Below are positions 31,816 through 40,550 of a stretch of 55,112 nt of DNA, in pieces. Source of the DNA: an uncultured bacterium (GTDB taxonomy: Bacteria > Bacillota > Clostridia > Oscillospirales > Oscillospiraceae); NCBI GenBank assembly GCA_945873205.1, contig CAMCCC010000013.1:1-55112 (forward strand), given 5' to 3'. Position numbers and translations under genes: made by a program. The notes under the pieces are model-generated. The model was not told the origin of the DNA and searched no databases. It saw nothing but the letters and a program-made list of their open reading frames with translations. How positions within the stretch are numbered: the first letter of the stretch is position 1; every line of letters starts with the position of its first letter.

Positions 31816-33234
31816 GTGACGATGGACAGAAGCTATGGCCAGCTGCAGAAGCAGGAGCAGCGGATAAGTACATCCATCATCCAGGGCCTGAACATGTTGT
31901 CGCTTCCGGCCCAAGCCATGTATAGCTATCTGGTGGAGCTTTCTATGGGCAACCCCATGCTGGAGATCCCGGAGTCTCCTTCAATGGATCGGTATGAAGA
32001 TATTCTTGACAAAGATGATGCGGGCCTGAACGTGATGGAGCAGCCCCGGATCGATGCGGGGCGAGACCCGGCATATTATGACGGTTTGCCGCCTGAGCAG
32101 GGGTATGGCGGGGATGAGGATTTTGACCCGTACTATTCCCGGGGTGTGGCCTTCGAAGCGGATGCGCTGATCGGCTCCCTGAAGCTGCAATTGTCCCTGT
32201 GCCGGCTCAGTCCGGCGGAGCGGGCCATTGGCCTGGAAATAATCGGCAATCTGGATGACAGCGGCTATTTTGTCGGCAATCTGGATACCATCTGTCTTTT
32301 GTATTGCCAAAGCCCGGAGGTGGGGAAGAAGGTTCTTTCTCTTATTCAGGGCTTTCAGCCCAAGGGGATTGCTGCTGCCAATGTGTATGAGGCCCTCTGC
32401 CTGCAGGTGGAGGACAGCTTCCCTTATGCCGCGCTTGCCAGACGCATTATAAAAGAGAATCTCCGTGCCGTGTGTGACAGCAGCCCGGGTGAGTGCGCAA
32501 AACTCTACGGTGTCAGCAAAAACTGCATCAGTCAGACCTTTGACTATATTCGAAGTCTGGAGCCGCGGCCCGGTAACTGTGATGAACGGCCTTTGCAGAT
32601 TAATTATATTTTGCCGGACATCATTGTGAAGAAAGCCGGGGAGGAACTACGTGTCTACCTGTCCAATGACAGCGATATTCCCCTGAGCATCAATGAATAC
32701 TATCTGGAACTGCTGGATCAGCCGGAACTGAACGAGGGGGAGCGGCTGTACCTCCGCCAGCAGCTGAACGCGGCCCGCTCTTTGATCCACAGTGTGGATG
32801 TCCGCCGCCAGACCATCCATAGGGCGGCTTTGGCGCTGGTTTCTCTGCAACGGGACTTTTTCCGTTTTGGCCCCAAATTCATGCGCCCGCTTACCATGCA
32901 GCAAATGGCGGAGGAGATGGGCGTGAATGTTTCCACTGTCAGCCGTGTCGTTCAGGATAAATATGTGTCCACGCCCTATGGCCTTTACCCCATGAAAGCG
33001 TTCTTTGTCCGGGCTTTGAAGGGGGCGGATGAGGAAAGTGTTTCTGCCTCTGCTGCCCGGCAGCGGATCGAGGAACTGATTTCCGCCGAAAATCCGGCGG
33101 AACCACTGACAGACGATGAGATAAGCCGCATTCTGAATGAGGAAGGCTGCTGTCTCTCAAGAAGAACCGTATCCAAATATCGTCAGGCAGCCGGCATACC
33201 CGGCTATGTGAAGCGTCGCTATAAAAAGGGATAG
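31816..33234 (+). CDS. rpoN: RNA polymerase sigma-54 factor
   Basis: 472 residues. The N-terminal region I has the Leu/Gln-rich QLQKQEQRISTSIIQGLNMLSLPAQAMYSYLVELSMGNPMLEI. The core-binding region and HTH (PLTMQQMAEEMGVNVSTVSRVVQDKYV) follow, and the C-terminal RpoN box is SRRTVSKYRQAAGIPG (consensus ARRTVAKYRE). GTG 31816 is 6 bp after GAGGGGGG; ATG 31822 is an alternative. The acidic region II is short. The gene is 8 bp upstream of its activator gene and amid four sigma-54 promoters, suggesting a dedicated local copy; whether another rpoN exists elsewhere is unknown. Confidence 0.95.
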   Translation: MTMDRSYGQLQKQEQRISTSIIQGLNMLSLPAQAMYSYLVELSMGNPMLEIPESPSMDRYEDILDKDDAGLNVMEQPRIDAGRDPAYYDGLPPEQGYGGDEDFDPYYSRGVAFEADALIGSLKLQLSLCRLSPAERAIGLEIIGNLDDSGYFVGNLDTICLLYCQSPEVGKKVLSLIQGFQPKGIAAANVYEALCLQVEDSFPYAALARRIIKENLRAVCDSSPGECAKLYGVSKNCISQTFDYIRSLEPRPGNCDERPLQINYILPDIIVKKAGEELRVYLSNDSDIPLSINEYYLELLDQPELNEGERLYLRQQLNAARSLIHSVDVRRQTIHRAALALVSLQRDFFRFGPKFMRPLTMQQMAEEMGVNVSTVSRVVQDKYVSTPYGLYPMKAFFVRALKGADEESVSASAARQRIEELISAENPAEPLTDDEISRILNEEGCCLSRRTVSKYRQAAGIPGYVKRRYKKG

Positions 33235-33242
33235 GTGTAACG

Positions 33243-35258
33243 ATGGCTTACGATAAAGATAGCATACTTGATGCATGGAAAAAAGCCGTAAATCACGGCA
33301 TTATCGATACCAATGTTTTGCGTCCGGAGGTTGCCCGTTCCTGGAGCCGCTGCATGAGCTGCGGTGTAGATCCGTGGTCTGCTGACTTTCCCAAAGCCGA
33401 TGACGCTCTTTTGCAGGTGGCTCAGAAGAAGCATGCGGCCGTGATGGAGGCTGCGGCTCCCATTCTCCAGTACCTGCTGACGATATTCAACTGCAACGCA
33501 TCTTTGGCGGATATGCACGGCTTTGTGTTTGACCTGGTGACGCCGCTGTCCTCCTATCCCCGAACTTTGGGGACCTATGTCAGCGAAGCGCTGAACGGGA
33601 ATGGCAACATTACCATCGCCATCCAGGAACAGAAGCCCTACCGTGTGGATGGGTATGAGCATTTTCGCGCCATTGCGCAGAACTATTCCGGCGTAGCCGC
33701 CATCGTCCATTGCCCCCGGGATGAAAAATATGTACTCTGCATGAACGATCCCTTTGCTGCCCTGCCAGATAATGCGCTGGATATTTGTATTGCTGCAGCG
33801 CAGCTGGTGGAAAAGCTCTGTGTTTCCCGGCGTGAAGTGTTCAGTCAACTCTCCTCCGCTTCTTTTTTTGACCCCATTATCGCCAGCGATGAGCTTACCA
33901 TCATTGTTACCGATCAGGACGGGATGATTCTCACCGCCAATGCCAGTGGGAAAAAGGTTCTCTCCGGCTTTGATAAATTTCCCTATGCCTCCCGTTCTTT
34001 GGGAGAGTACCTGCGCAACCGGCACAGTCTGACGCTCTTGCTGGATGGCGGCGATGGTGAAGCTATGGATGAGCCTCTTGCATTCAAAGGCGTGGGCCGC
34101 GGCAAGGGCTGCGAAATGAAGCTCCTGCGCCGCCGCCGGATCGAACTGGTCAATGGCATGAAGCAATGCGTCCTGGTCTTTGAAAATCCTGTGGATGTGG
34201 AGCCGAAGGAAAGCACCCCGGCAGTTGCCGCAGAGCGGGGCGAAGGAGACTGCGTGGGCAGAAGTCCCCAGTGGAATCAGGTCATGGAATTGATCTCCAG
34301 TGTTGCCGTGCACAAATCCAATGTGATGATCATGGGTGAGACCGGCACAGGCAAGGAAGTTGCGGCCCGGGCACTGCATCGGATGAGTGGCCGCAGCGGG
34401 GAGTTTGTGGCCATCAACTGCGGCGCATTGCCCAGGGATTTGCTGGCCAGTGAGCTGTTCGGCTATGAAGGCGGAGCCTTCACCGGCGCCCGTTCCTCCG
34501 GCGCGAAAGGGAAGTTTGAATATGCCAACGGCGGCACCCTGTTTTTGGATGAAATCGGGGATATGCCTGTGGATATGCAGGTGTCTTTGCTGCGGGTGCT
34601 TCAGGAACAGTGCGTTGTGCGCATCGGTTCCAATAAGCCAATTCCCATCAATGTGCGGATCGTGGCAGCCACAAATCAGGATCTGCAAAAACGGATTGGA
34701 GAGGGCAAGTTCCGCTCGGATCTTTGGTACCGTCTCAGCGTGATAGAAATCAATCTTCCCAGACTGGCCGATCGGGAGGGAGATGTTTCTCTCCTGGCGG
34801 AGCATTTTAACGCCAGACTGAGTGAGTCCCTAAATATCAAGTACCGCCCGCTGTCCCAGGAAGTGCTTGATTTCCTGGAAAGTTACAGTTGGCCCGGAAA
34901 CGTTCGTGAGCTGAAGAATGTGATGGAAAAGGCTCTGATTGTTTCCGGCGGCGGGCCGGTAACCGTCAGCTGTTTCCCCAAAAGCATGAGGCATTCGCTG
35001 CCCCAGCCGGAGGAAAAGGTGCTTGTCTCACGGCCGGCGCCGGCTGCTCCCCCGGCGGAAGCAGAAACGCCGCAGCCGTCGAGAAGTGCGATGCGCCAGC
35101 AGAAGGAGCGGGAAAAGATTCGGAGAGTTCTGGAAGAAGAGGGCGGCAATATTTCCCGTTCGGCAAAACGGCTGGATATGTCCAGAAACACGCTGTACCG
35201 AAAAATTGAAAAGTATGATATCCACCTGAAAATCCAGGCTGTGGCAGAGAACAACTGA
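33243..35258 (+). CDS. Sigma-54-dependent enhancer-binding activator (Fis family)
   Basis: 671 residues. The N-terminal GAF-like sensor (1-~200, AcoR-like opening VARSWSRCMSCGVDP, later FRAIAQNYSGVAAIVHCP) is followed by a PAS-like segment (~220-320, ELTIIVTDQDGMILTANASGKKVL). The AAA+ domain has Walker A GETGTGKE, the sigma-54-contacting GAFTGA, Walker B GTLFLDEIGDMP and the R-finger region RSDLWYRLSVIEI. A Fis-type HTH is at the end (NISRSAKRLDMSRNTLYRKI). It probably senses a small ligand (substrate or CoA ester) through GAF/PAS. Cotranscribed with rpoN (8-bp gap). Confidence 0.95.
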   Translation: MAYDKDSILDAWKKAVNHGIIDTNVLRPEVARSWSRCMSCGVDPWSADFPKADDALLQVAQKKHAAVMEAAAPILQYLLTIFNCNASLADMHGFVFDLVTPLSSYPRTLGTYVSEALNGNGNITIAIQEQKPYRVDGYEHFRAIAQNYSGVAAIVHCPRDEKYVLCMNDPFAALPDNALDICIAAAQLVEKLCVSRREVFSQLSSASFFDPIIASDELTIIVTDQDGMILTANASGKKVLSGFDKFPYASRSLGEYLRNRHSLTLLLDGGDGEAMDEPLAFKGVGRGKGCEMKLLRRRRIELVNGMKQCVLVFENPVDVEPKESTPAVAAERGEGDCVGRSPQWNQVMELISSVAVHKSNVMIMGETGTGKEVAARALHRMSGRSGEFVAINCGALPRDLLASELFGYEGGAFTGARSSGAKGKFEYANGGTLFLDEIGDMPVDMQVSLLRVLQEQCVVRIGSNKPIPINVRIVAATNQDLQKRIGEGKFRSDLWYRLSVIEINLPRLADREGDVSLLAEHFNARLSESLNIKYRPLSQEVLDFLESYSWPGNVRELKNVMEKALIVSGGGPVTVSCFPKSMRHSLPQPEEKVLVSRPAPAAPPAEAETPQPSRSAMRQQKEREKIRRVLEEEGGNISRSAKRLDMSRNTLYRKIEKYDIHLKIQAVAENN

Positions 35259-35329
35259 GAAGTCAGGCGTTGCTCTTTTCCTGTGGGGTCCTCAACCTTT
35301 CCCGGGTGAAACTTCAAAAAACAAAAGGA

Positions 35330-35366
35330 AGCAGAAGAATTCATTTTCTTCTGCTTCTTTTTTCTT
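35330..35366 (+). terminator. Terminator of the rpoN-activator operon
   Basis: 12-bp stem GAAGCAGAAGAA / TTCTTCTGCTTC with a 6-nt loop, followed by TTTTTT. Confidence 0.9.
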
Positions 35367-35379
35367 TGGTCAGGCATCA

Positions 35380-35396
35380 CGGCACGAAAATTGCAT
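35380..35396 (+). promoter_or_regulatory. Sigma-54 (-24/-12) promoter of the glcD-etfBA operon
   Basis: CGGCAC-GAAAA-TTGCAT, the same -24 variant as the fixC promoter, about 70 bp before the glcD ATG. No copy of the candidate UAS was found in the ~120 bp upstream. Confidence 0.85.
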
Positions 35397-35466
35397 GTAA
35401 AAAGGCGAGACCCAAAGCTGCAATAGCGGCACAGCGTGATAAAAAAACAAGATGGAGGATAAAGAG

Positions 35467-36849
35467 ATGTTTGAAAAAGTTTCAACGGATGTGATAGCCG
35501 AACTTAAAGGCATCTTCGGGGAAAAACGCGTCATTACCGGCGATATGATCGGCGCCGACTTTGCCCATGACGAGCTGCCCGGCGGCGCGGCCCATATGCC
35601 GGAAGCCGTGGTAGAGGCTGCCAGCACGGAGGAAGTTGCTGCCCTCATGAAACTGTGCAGTGCGGCAAAGATTCCTGTCACCGTCCGCGGCGCCGGCACC
35701 GGCCAGGCAGGTGGTTCTGTCCCTGTGGAGGGCGGGCTCGTTCTCTCTCTGAAAGGTATGGACCAGGTGGTGTCCTTTGATGAACAGGCCCGGCTCCTCA
35801 CGGTCCAGCCCGGTGTGCTGCTTCAGGATGTGAAGGCGGCTGCCGAGGAGCACGGCCTCTATTATCCCCCGGATCCCGGTGAAAAGACCGCCACCATCGG
35901 CGGCAATGTGTCCACCAATGCGGCGGGCCCCTGTGCCTTGAAATACGGTTGCACCCGGGACTATGTTCAGGACGCAGTGATCGTCCTCTCCGACGGTACC
36001 GTTACCCGGCTGAGCAGTGGGGAAGCCTTTGCTTCTGTCATCGGCAGCGAGGGTACCCTGGCTGTGATTACCGAAATCAGCCTCAAACTGATCGAAAAGC
36101 CCGCGGCCGATGCCATTCTTCTCTTCCCCTTTATGGACACGGAAAGCTGCGTAAAGGCTGCTGATACCATCATCAATGCCGGTTTCGCTCCCGCCATCGC
36201 TGAGTATATGGATACGGATATTGTTGAGTTTGCCGGCAATGTAACCGGCAACCCGGTGTTCCCCATCGAAATGGATGGCGAGCGTGTGGCTGCTACCCTT
36301 ATGGTCACCATTGAGGGGGACGACGATGACGCCGTCATGGAAACGATGGAAGCAATTGCCGAGATGGCAGAGGATCTGGAATGCCTGGATATCCTTGTCG
36401 GCGATACGCCTACCATGAAGCGTGATTTCTGGGATGCCCATGATGCCTTCCACACCGCCATGGAAAGTGGAGCAAAGTGTGCCAATGAGATCAATGTGAC
36501 AGTTCCTTCACAAACTGTTGCAGAACTGGTAAGCTTCGCCAAGGACCTTGGGGCGGAGAAGGCGCTGAAGGTGATGGCCTATGCCCATGTTGGCAGCGGC
36601 GGTGTTCACATCCATGCCGTTTCTGACTGCGCCAAGGAAGAATTCGCAGTGGCCTTTGCCGGCTTTGCCGAGGCGGTTTATGCTAAGGTAGCGGAACTAG
36701 GCGGCGATATTGGCGGCGAGTACGGCGTAGGTTATGCCAAGAAAGCTTATCTGAAAGCTGCCCTCAGTGAGGTCGACTATGCAAAGCTGGCTGAAACCAA
36801 AGCTTCTCTTGATCCTGCCGGCATCCTCAACCCCGGCAAGGTGATATAA
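35467..36849 (+). CDS. GlcD/LctD-type FAD-linked 2-hydroxyacid dehydrogenase
   Basis: 460 residues. FAD-binding type 4 (PCMH/VAO) domain with VTVRGAGTGQAGGSVPVEGGLVLSLKGMD and PPDPGEKTATIGGNVSTNAAGPCALKYGCTRDYV, and C-terminal FAD-oxidase domain with YAHVGSGGVHIH and the ending GIGGEYGVGYAKK...LDPAGILNPGKVI. Glycolate and lactate dehydrogenases share this form. With the adjacent Etf genes it resembles the electron-confurcating lactate dehydrogenase (LctBCD) of Acetobacterium. ATG 35467 follows GGAGG; ATG 35452 lacks a site. The hydroxyacid is inferred, possibly a pathway intermediate rather than lactate. Confidence 0.9.
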   Translation: MFEKVSTDVIAELKGIFGEKRVITGDMIGADFAHDELPGGAAHMPEAVVEAASTEEVAALMKLCSAAKIPVTVRGAGTGQAGGSVPVEGGLVLSLKGMDQVVSFDEQARLLTVQPGVLLQDVKAAAEEHGLYYPPDPGEKTATIGGNVSTNAAGPCALKYGCTRDYVQDAVIVLSDGTVTRLSSGEAFASVIGSEGTLAVITEISLKLIEKPAADAILLFPFMDTESCVKAADTIINAGFAPAIAEYMDTDIVEFAGNVTGNPVFPIEMDGERVAATLMVTIEGDDDDAVMETMEAIAEMAEDLECLDILVGDTPTMKRDFWDAHDAFHTAMESGAKCANEINVTVPSQTVAELVSFAKDLGAEKALKVMAYAHVGSGGVHIHAVSDCAKEEFAVAFAGFAEAVYAKVAELGGDIGGEYGVGYAKKAYLKAALSEVDYAKLAETKASLDPAGILNPGKVI

Positions 36850-36886
36850 TTTTACAATCTCAAATAGAAAGAAAGGACTGAATAAA

Positions 36887-37675
36887 TTGCTGAAAATTCT
36901 TGTATGCGTCAAGCAGGTTCCCGATGTTGACCAGATGCGCATGGACCCTGCCACCGGCAATCTGATCCGGGCAGGTGTGCCCGCCATTCTCAACCCCCTG
37001 GACGCCAATGCGCTCTCTGCTGCCGTAAAAGTGAAGGAGACCTATGGCGCGGAAATCACCCTGATCACCATGGGCCCCCCCAATGCCGAGGCTGTTCTGA
37101 GAGAATGCCTGGCCGTAGGCGCGGACAAGGCCATTCTGGTCAGCGACAGAGCCTTTGGCAATGCGGATACCCTGGCAACCAGCTACTCCATCGTCTCTGC
37201 CGCCAAGCAGGCCGGTGATTTTGACCTGATCTTCTGCGGCAAGGAGACCCTGGACGGTGCCACCGGCCAAATGGGTTCTCAGCTGGCGGAGCGGTTTGAC
37301 GCTGCCCAGGTAACCAGCGCCTCCCTCATCAAAGAGATCGATGTGGATAACAACAAGCTTGTGGTGGAGCGGGAGCTGGAAACCGGCATCGAGACCCTGG
37401 AAGTCAGCATGCCCTGCCTGTTCACCATGGAGAAGACCAATTACCCCGTGCGCATTCCCAGCCTCAAGGGCAAGCTTGCCGCCAAAAAAGCCCCTGTTGT
37501 CACCTATACCGCCAATGACATTCCCGGCCTTGACCGGGAGCGCATCGGCGATGCCGGTTCTCCCACCAAGGTTCCCCGTATGTTCCCCCCTGTAATGCCC
37601 GAGCCCGGCGTCATTATTGACGAAGGCAGTGTAGAAGCCAGTGTGGCAAAGCTCTTCGAGCTTATTAAGGATTGA
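36887..37675 (+). CDS. etfB: Electron-transfer flavoprotein beta subunit
   Basis: 262 residues opening LKILVCVKQVPDVDQMRMDPATGNLIRAGVPAILNPLDANALSAAVKVKETYG, with DLIFCGKETLDGATGQMGSQLAE, the AMP/FAD loop of EtfB, and NYPVRIPSLKGKLAAKK. The start is TTG at 36887 (AAAGGA 9 bp upstream); no in-frame ATG fits the family N-terminus. Differs clearly from FixA, so the window encodes two Etf systems. Between glcD and etfA. Confidence 0.93.
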   Translation: MLKILVCVKQVPDVDQMRMDPATGNLIRAGVPAILNPLDANALSAAVKVKETYGAEITLITMGPPNAEAVLRECLAVGADKAILVSDRAFGNADTLATSYSIVSAAKQAGDFDLIFCGKETLDGATGQMGSQLAERFDAAQVTSASLIKEIDVDNNKLVVERELETGIETLEVSMPCLFTMEKTNYPVRIPSLKGKLAAKKAPVVTYTANDIPGLDRERIGDAGSPTKVPRMFPPVMPEPGVIIDEGSVEASVAKLFELIKD

Positions 37676-37688
37676 GGAGGGCGAGAAA

Positions 37689-38684
37689 ATGGATAAGAAG
37701 AACTTCAAGGATATGTGGGTCTACGTTGAGCACGACGGGAAGCAGGTTCATCCTGTGGCTCTGGAGCTGTGCTGCGAGATCAGAAAGCTTTGCGACCAGT
37801 CCGGCGATCGGCTGGTGGCTGTCATTGCCGGCCAGCTGCCTGAAAGCGAAGTGGAGAAGGTTAAGCAGTGCGGTGTAGACGCCATTATTGCTGTGTCCGG
37901 TACCGGCTATGAACGTTATAACACCGAGGCCTATACCAATCTCTTTACTGTGCTCTGCAATAAGTATAAGCCCTCTGCCGTTTTCGTCGGCGGCACGGTC
38001 AACGGCCGCGATTTTGCGCCCCGTTTCGCTGCCCGCCTGGAGACCGGCTGCACCAGTGACGCAACCGAGCTGATTTACAATCCTGAGACCACGGATATTG
38101 AATTTGTGGAGCCTGCCGCCGGCGGCAAGATCATGGCCGTCATCACCATCCCCGTCCTCAGACCCCAGGTGGGCACCATCCGTCCCGGCACCTTCAAGCA
38201 TGTCCCCACCGGTGCCAAAGCCAAGGTGGAGCTGATCAAGGAAGAGATTTCCTTCCCCGTGGAGAACATTCGCTCCCGGTTCATCGACTTCAGGGCCGAT
38301 GCCTTTGACCCCGAATTGGACATTGCCTCCTGCGATACCATTGTCTGTGTCGGTGCCGGCATCAAAGATGAGGAAAGCCTTGGCCGCTATCGGGAGCTGG
38401 CCAAGCTGCTGGGCGGCAAGCTGGCCTGCACCCGTCCTGTTGTTGATCGGGAACTGCTTCCCTATAAGCTCCAGGTGGGCCAGTCCGGCGTAATGATCAA
38501 GCCCAAGCTCTATATCGGCTTCGGCGTTTCCGGCGCAGTGAACCACGTGACCGGTGTGGACGCGGAGAAATTCATTGCCGTCAACAGAGATCCGGACGCC
38601 CCCATTTTCAACTACTGCGACTATGGCATCGTCGGCGATATGGACGAGGTCTGCGATATGATGATTGCTCAGCTTAAGAAGTAA
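37689..38684 (+). CDS. etfA: Electron-transfer flavoprotein alpha subunit
   Basis: 331 residues. N-terminal half NFKDMWVYVEHDGKQVHPVALELCCEIRKL; FAD-binding C-terminal half with ARPVVDRELLPYKLQVGQSGVMIKPKLYIGFGVSGAVNHVTGV and AVNRDPDAPIFNYCDYGIVGD. ATG 37689 with GAGGAGG is chosen over a longer frame that overlaps etfB. Accepts or donates electrons for GlcD with EtfB. Confidence 0.94.
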   Translation: MDKKNFKDMWVYVEHDGKQVHPVALELCCEIRKLCDQSGDRLVAVIAGQLPESEVEKVKQCGVDAIIAVSGTGYERYNTEAYTNLFTVLCNKYKPSAVFVGGTVNGRDFAPRFAARLETGCTSDATELIYNPETTDIEFVEPAAGGKIMAVITIPVLRPQVGTIRPGTFKHVPTGAKAKVELIKEEISFPVENIRSRFIDFRADAFDPELDIASCDTIVCVGAGIKDEESLGRYRELAKLLGGKLACTRPVVDRELLPYKLQVGQSGVMIKPKLYIGFGVSGAVNHVTGVDAEKFIAVNRDPDAPIFNYCDYGIVGDMDEVCDMMIAQLKK

Positions 38685-38687
38685 GCA

Positions 38688-39680
38688 ATGGAGGAAATGC
38701 TTCTGGAATTGACGGAAGGACTGTGGACCTTTCCCATTGTCCTTCCTGATAATCCGCTCAAGTGGCTCAACTGCTACGTCGTGAAAAGCAACGACGGCAG
38801 AGACCTGCTGATCGACACCGGCTTCAATCGCCAGGATTGCCTGGAGACATTGTTGGCTGGAATGAGTATGTTAAAGATGCGCCCGGAAAACACGGATGTA
38901 TTCATCACGCACATGCATTCGGACCATATGGGAAATGCCGGGGCTCTGGCAGAACGAGGCAGCAGGATCATCATGAGCCAGACCGATGGCCTGCATTTCG
39001 CCAGCGAAATGCAGGACCAGCGGGTTGAAGCGCGGGAGAGAGCCGCCCGCGAGGGCTTCCCTCGTAAGGCAGTTGACAACTTGCTTGCAGCTGACCGGGC
39101 GGTTTTTTTCACCTCCCCCATGGTGGATGCCATCCATGTTAACGAGGGCGACGTCCTCAACTACGGCAGCTTCTCCTTTGCGTGCATCAGCACCCCGGGG
39201 CACACGCCCGGGCATATGTGCCTGTATGACCGGCAGGAGAAAATCATGATTTTGGGTGATCACGTTCTTTTTGATATTACGCCCAACATCTGCTCCTGGC
39301 CCGGCGTGGAGGATTCCCTGGGCCTGTATCTGGACAGTCTGGAGAAAATCAGCGCTTATGACGTTGCTCTGGCGTTGCCTGGGCACCGGAGCTTTGGCAC
39401 CCTGGATGTGACCCAGCGTGTGGCGGAGCTGAAGGAGCACCACAGGGCACGTTTGGAGGAGGTCAGCGCCATTGTTGCTGAGGAGCCCGGTCTTACCGGC
39501 TATCAGATTGCCTCGCGGATGCGTTGGCATATTCAAGCCGAGGACTGGGAGCACTTTCCGGAACAGCAGAAGTTTTTCGCCTTCAGCGAAGCGGTTGCCC
39601 ATCTGGATCATTTGGTTCATCAGGGCGTGTTCTACCGTTGGACAGATCGGGACGGAATCTGCCATTACAATCAAAAATAG
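38688..39680 (+). CDS. Metallo-beta-lactamase-fold hydrolase
   Basis: 330 residues. Metal motif THMHSDHMGNAG (HxHxDH, ~70-81), later GHTPGHMCLYD and LGDHVLFD and LALPGHRSFG provide the remaining ligands. A C-terminal ~90-residue helical extension (VAELKEHHRARLEEVSAIVAEEPGLTGYQIASRM) resembles the helical tail of thioesterase/lactamase-like LACTB2 relatives. Hydrolysis of a thioester, for example a CoA or glutathione-type ester, is plausible. The ATG lies 3 bp after the etfA stop, and GGAGGAAATG just inside allows an alternative start at 38700. Terminator follows. Confidence 0.85.
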   Translation: MEEMLLELTEGLWTFPIVLPDNPLKWLNCYVVKSNDGRDLLIDTGFNRQDCLETLLAGMSMLKMRPENTDVFITHMHSDHMGNAGALAERGSRIIMSQTDGLHFASEMQDQRVEARERAAREGFPRKAVDNLLAADRAVFFTSPMVDAIHVNEGDVLNYGSFSFACISTPGHTPGHMCLYDRQEKIMILGDHVLFDITPNICSWPGVEDSLGLYLDSLEKISAYDVALALPGHRSFGTLDVTQRVAELKEHHRARLEEVSAIVAEEPGLTGYQIASRMRWHIQAEDWEHFPEQQKFFAFSEAVAHLDHLVHQGVFYRWTDRDGICHYNQK

Positions 39681-39685
39681 AAAGT

Positions 39686-39723
39686 CGGCCCGTCACTGAA
39701 CTGCTTGACGGGTCGGTTTTTCT
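39686..39723 (+). terminator. Terminator of the glcD-etfBA-MBL operon
   Basis: CGGCCCGTCA / TGACGGGTCG (one G-U pair), 10-nt loop, followed by GTTTTTCTT. Confidence 0.85.
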
Positions 39724-39804
39724 TATCTGTTTCAGCTGAGCCGCTTACGCTTGAATCAGCACCTGTAGATATTCTTTTCCCGGAGCACCCTATACTCGTA
39801 GTAT

Positions 39805-40080
39805 CTTCATGGAGGATGTAATCATGATCCATCAGGTACTTCATCTTCCGCGTTGAGATGTGCAGGTACTGCCGCAGCTCACTGCCGCTCAGGGACTCCT
39901 TCTCCATGCGCTTCACCTATGACATGAGCCGCCCCGGATGGGTCGGCTCATGTTTGCTCCTTTCGGAAGATATCAGAAATCACATCGGCGCTTCCCTGCT
40001 TGGCAGCCTTGTCCTGATGGGCGTAGATGTTGGCGGTGATAAGGTGTGACCCAGGTCGTGGTACTGGATGCGGCGTACAC
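39805..40080 (-). pseudogene. Decayed excisionase-integrase relic
   Basis: About 39805-40030 is nearly identical to 41685-41912, that is, the first codons of the two-HTH protein gene, the intergenic spacer and the last ~35 codons of the integrase (SADVISDIFRKEQT and upstream). The HTH reading frame then runs into unrelated sequence. The integrase frame skips from the C-terminal helix to a piece resembling the HDLRYT region (about 40040-40065) and stops. It is a deleted copy of the element whose intact version begins at 41250. The rest of 39724-40440 has no gene. Confidence 0.85.
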
Positions 40081-40158
40081 CTCACAGGCACTGCGGCAGA
40101 TTTGGATTCTGGTTTTTTAGACTACATCTTAAGTGTAAGTCATAGCCACGTAAACGAA

Positions 40159-40196
40159 GTCCGCTTTTCGAACAATTTTATCGAAAAACGGACTTC
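40159..40196. terminator. Strong hairpin in the relic region
   Basis: GAAGTCCG-TTTTCG / CGAAAA-CGGACTTC with a 10-nt loop and flanking T-rich ends, likely a terminator. The stretch just after it (40203-40262) read on the minus strand ends in GTACACCA preceded by a T-loop-like ACAAGTTCAAGTCGTGT, possibly a degenerate tRNA 3' half such as an attachment-site remnant. Confidence 0.5.
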
Positions 40197-40550
40197 TTTC
40201 ATATGGTGTACGAAACACGACTTGAACTTGTGGACGTAGCCTCAGGCAGCGTGCATCCACGGCGATCCGTCCGGGCGTTGCCCGGACTCAAATGCTCACA
40301 ATTTTGAGTCAACATTTTCGGAAAGAACAGCAATTCTGCAGTCATACAACTACGGAGTTGCTGTGATAATTCAAGACAGCCCTCTATCGATTTCCCTGTA
40401 TTGATATACAAATCCGTCTTTGCTATAATTTATATGATAAAGCACTGTTTTTGCTTCGCATAGAAGGAGTGAGGATAGACGGATATTGATTTTCTTTTCA
40501 AATTCGCAACTCAATATAGGCACGCCATCGAATGCGCCCAAAAAGAAAAC

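Noticed and set aside
33219..34805. 528-aa minus-strand ORF opposite the sigma-54 activator
   Set aside because: Antisense to a gene with all AAA+ and HTH motifs; no domain of its own.
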